This document shows positions 21,501 through 23,327 of a stretch of 23,327 nucleotides of DNA, piece by piece. Made by a program: the position numbers and the translations under genes. Position 1 is the stretch's first letter. Each line of letters begins with the position of its first letter. Source of the DNA: Irineochytrium annulatum (taxonomy: Eukaryota; Chytridiomycota; Chytridiomycetes; Chytridiales; Chytridiaceae); NCBI GenBank assembly GCA_027600665.1, contig JADGJL010000310.1:1-23327 (forward strand), written 5' to 3'. Under the pieces are notes generated by a model, which was not told the origin of the DNA, did not search any database, and saw only the letters and a list, made by a program, of their open reading frames with translations.

Positions 21501-23061
21501 TCCGTTTGGCGAAGGCCAAAAGTGTGTAGCTTGTCTGTGCGACCCGTAACTTCTACAGATCCAAGGTCCTCCGTATCGTTATGAAGCTTCACGTGCTCAT
21601 ACGTTTCCTCATCCATTAGAAATAAACGGTGTGTCTTCTTTGCCACCGACGCAAGCCTCGCTGCAATGATAACGACTTCACCTTAATAGTGTTGTGTAAG
21701 TGGCTATGGAAAAAAAGCCTGCGATTAGCAACCTAATAGGCCGGCTTCGGCGCGAGAGCTGTTTCCAATGGCGGTAAACAGAAGTTCGCCAGTAGCTATC
21801 GAAATGGCGATGTCGGCGACTCCGATACTTTCGCGAAGGTCTTTAACAAAAAATCGCATCGACTGCACGCACTGATCCGCGTTGTTCACGTGCGCAAACG
21901 GCTATATTGATCAATCTTAGACACCACCGATTGGTTCACGAAGAGGTGAATGAACGCCGACTCTTCCTCCTCCCGCTGAAAGATCTGCCGATGATTTTCG
22001 GGTAGGACGTAACGGGTGTCCCACTTACTGTTGTAGCGCCTAACAATTTCGTCCTCCTTCATGTAGTTAATTTCTTGCATGTCGGCAGTGAAGACGTTCT
22101 GCGCCAAGGTCGAGAGGGCGTGCTCGCTGAAGACGGTGTAGTTCGTTACCTCAACCTCCCTCGTAATCACTGTTGACCTCCCCAAGAGGATTCCAAGCTG
22201 TACCAGCACATCCGAAGTTAAGCCAAGCTCCCCTGCGAGAAGAGTTAATATGTAAGGCCCCGTCACTCCCAGCGCACACCTTTCTTTGTGCCGTCAAGAA
22301 TCGATCCAAGCGAGGTTAGGCAGTCGCCATAGATGGAGAAGTCCAGCCGGCTTGTCCAATCCCCCGTGATTAATCTGCTTACCCGCCCTGCCGCGACGGC
22401 CACATGGAGGTGGAGTGTCGTCATCATTGGCCTACCCGTTCCCGTCGACGGCCGAGCCGGTGTGTTTTCACCGGCTGGAAGCGCCGTAGAGGCTTCAGCG
22501 AGCGACATGTCGAGGTCCATCGGCGCGCACCGCGTGATCACCGTTACGCAGCAAGCGACGGCGCGCAGGACGACAAGGTCGAAGGTTTCGTTCGCATGGC
22601 GACTGGAAAAGACCACAAGGACCGCGTCACCTGCACAAAATGTACCTTGTTAGCAAATTATCATCGCGGCGTAGACTTCACCGAGAAACTTGACGATGTC
22701 CCCATCAAAGAGCGATTACGTCGATAATCTAGAGCAGCGGGTCAGTTCACGTCGCTTCTGACAATACTTTGCCTTATTCGAGTAGGCACCGACGGATTTC
22801 GTGATGACCTCTGACGCCATCTTACCAAGGAACGTCTGCGGTTGCAACGATTAGCGCTCATACAACCTTAAAAACATCTTCAGCCCTTACCAGGTCTGCA
22901 GCCATCTTGGAATAACCCGAAATATCAATCATGGCCACTGCTAACGCGTCCGGATCCTCAAACGCGACGCCGCGCGAGAGGAACGACGCTACCCGGGCCC
23001 GGAGAATCGCGTCCCGGGCAATTCGGCGGACGTAGGCGCTCGTGTACCTAGCGAGGCTCAT
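18587..23061 (-). pseudogene. Soluble adenylyl cyclase (ADCY10-type) gene, apparently degraded
   Basis: Exons inferred, 5' to 3': 23061-22891, 22835-22773, 22728-22682, 22630-22280, 22232 to about 21926, 21901-21733, 21681-21304, about 21289-21198, 21155-21024, 20979-20919, 20872-20637, 20589-19792, 19732-19650, and about 19544-18587. The order is cyclase C1 (MIDISGYSK with metal-binding D46, then DGDIVKFLGDAV), cyclase C2 (PFAHVNNADQC to VVIIAARL), an NTPase with Walker A (EAGSGLGKSS) and Walker B (KIDDAQWLD), and a long helical TPR-like C-terminus. This is the plan of bicarbonate-regulated soluble adenylyl cyclases. Lesions: a frameshift at 22705-22710 in C1; about 45 residues missing from C2 near 21902-21926; and the stretch between Walker A and B missing near 21290-21303. 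The last junction (19545-19649) is also uncertain. Introns are short (42-59 bases where clear) and the region is AT-richer than its neighbours. Assembly error is the alternative to a pseudogene. Confidence 0.7.
22729..22772 (-). other. Probable GC-AG intron in the cyclase-like gene
   Basis: The upstream exon ends AAG and the next bases are GCAAAG; a CTGAC branch-like site and a CTCTAG acceptor follow. Joining AYSNK to IIDVIAL here lines up exactly with the class III cyclase segment before the GGD metal site. A GT donor five bases downstream would put a stop into the next exon. The intron is 44 bases long. Confidence 0.55.
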
Positions 23062-23327
23062 CGCAAGCGACCGTGGGTGTTCTCGGGCGTGGCCTGACTA
23101 CTGGAGAAGTGACCGTACGAACGAGCGAATCTGGAAATCATGTGATCGTAAATCGCAACGGTAGTTTCCTTCCCACACAGCAAGTACCAATTGTAAATCC
23201 CGCAATTAGCATCGGGTTGTTATGTCCCTTCTGCCTACGTTTTAATGCATTTGTGGAACGTCCAACGACAACGCCGTACTTTTAACAAAGCATACGCGGA
23301 AAAAAGAAAAAAAAGAAAAAAAAAAAA
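23062..23327. other. Upstream region of the cyclase-like gene; A-rich window end
   Basis: No gene is recognised here. On the minus strand it would be the promoter and 5' UTR of the cyclase-like gene. The last 30 bases are nearly pure A with scattered G, which may be a natural purine tract or mark the edge of an assembled contig. Confidence 0.4.

Noticed and set aside
21902..21939. A 23- to 38-base intron in cyclase domain C2
   Set aside because: GT-AG ends can be found, but such an intron would be shorter than any clear one here, the bases read as the conserved FVNQSVVSKID strand, and the missing domain core would still be absent.

Overview
The window looks like nuclear DNA of a zoosporic (chytrid-type) fungus. 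The genes are GC-rich and dense, with introns mostly of 42-157 bases, GTAAGT/GTGAGT-like donors and CTAAC/CTGAC-like branch sites. The gene content also fits: an EPLIN-type LIM protein, a soluble-adenylyl-cyclase-like gene, and a cell-surface VWA protein with an integrin-beta-like tail. The lineage is inferred from gene content, not proven.

Layout. (1) 1-1204: possibly the last codons of an upstream plus-strand gene, then about 1.1 kb with no convincing gene. (2) 1205-3903 (+): an 836-residue arrestin-domain protein in four exons. (3) 3904-5096: convergent intergenic stretch holding an orphan, exon-like block with an in-frame stop (4299-4573). (4) 5097-7953 (-): an 865-residue protein with an N-terminal MIT-like domain and two coiled coils, resembling Atg38/NRBF2. 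(5) 8431-9401 (-): a 253-residue protein with a single C-terminal EPLIN-type LIM domain. (6) 9402-10764: a 1.36 kb divergent promoter region. (7) 10765-17923 (+): a nine-exon gene for a protein of about 2189 residues. It has a signal peptide, a VWA domain with an intact MIDAS motif, a stalk of about 1700 residues rich in Ser/Thr, one membrane span and a 58-residue tail with two NPLYE motifs 12 residues apart. (8) 17924-18586: AT-rich spacer. (9) 18587-23061 (-): a class III adenylyl cyclase/NTPase/TPR gene of the soluble-cyclase (ADCY10) type that carries at least one frameshift and two apparent internal losses, so it is probably a pseudogene. (10) 23062-23327: its upstream region, ending in a poly-A-like tract at the window edge.

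The standout is the VWA gene. Its plan (MIDAS domain, long stalk, one small-residue-rich membrane span, tandem NPxY motifs at the integrin-beta spacing) is that of an integrin-beta or Dictyostelium Sib-like adhesion receptor. Its divergent neighbour encodes a LIM domain of the actin-binding EPLIN type. A surface-to-actin adhesion module is an attractive inference, but the sequence shows only the domains and the adjacency. The stalk is built from duplicated pieces: a three-copy 72-residue tandem repeat, and a run of exons all bounded by phase-1 introns that share W/Y-containing motifs.
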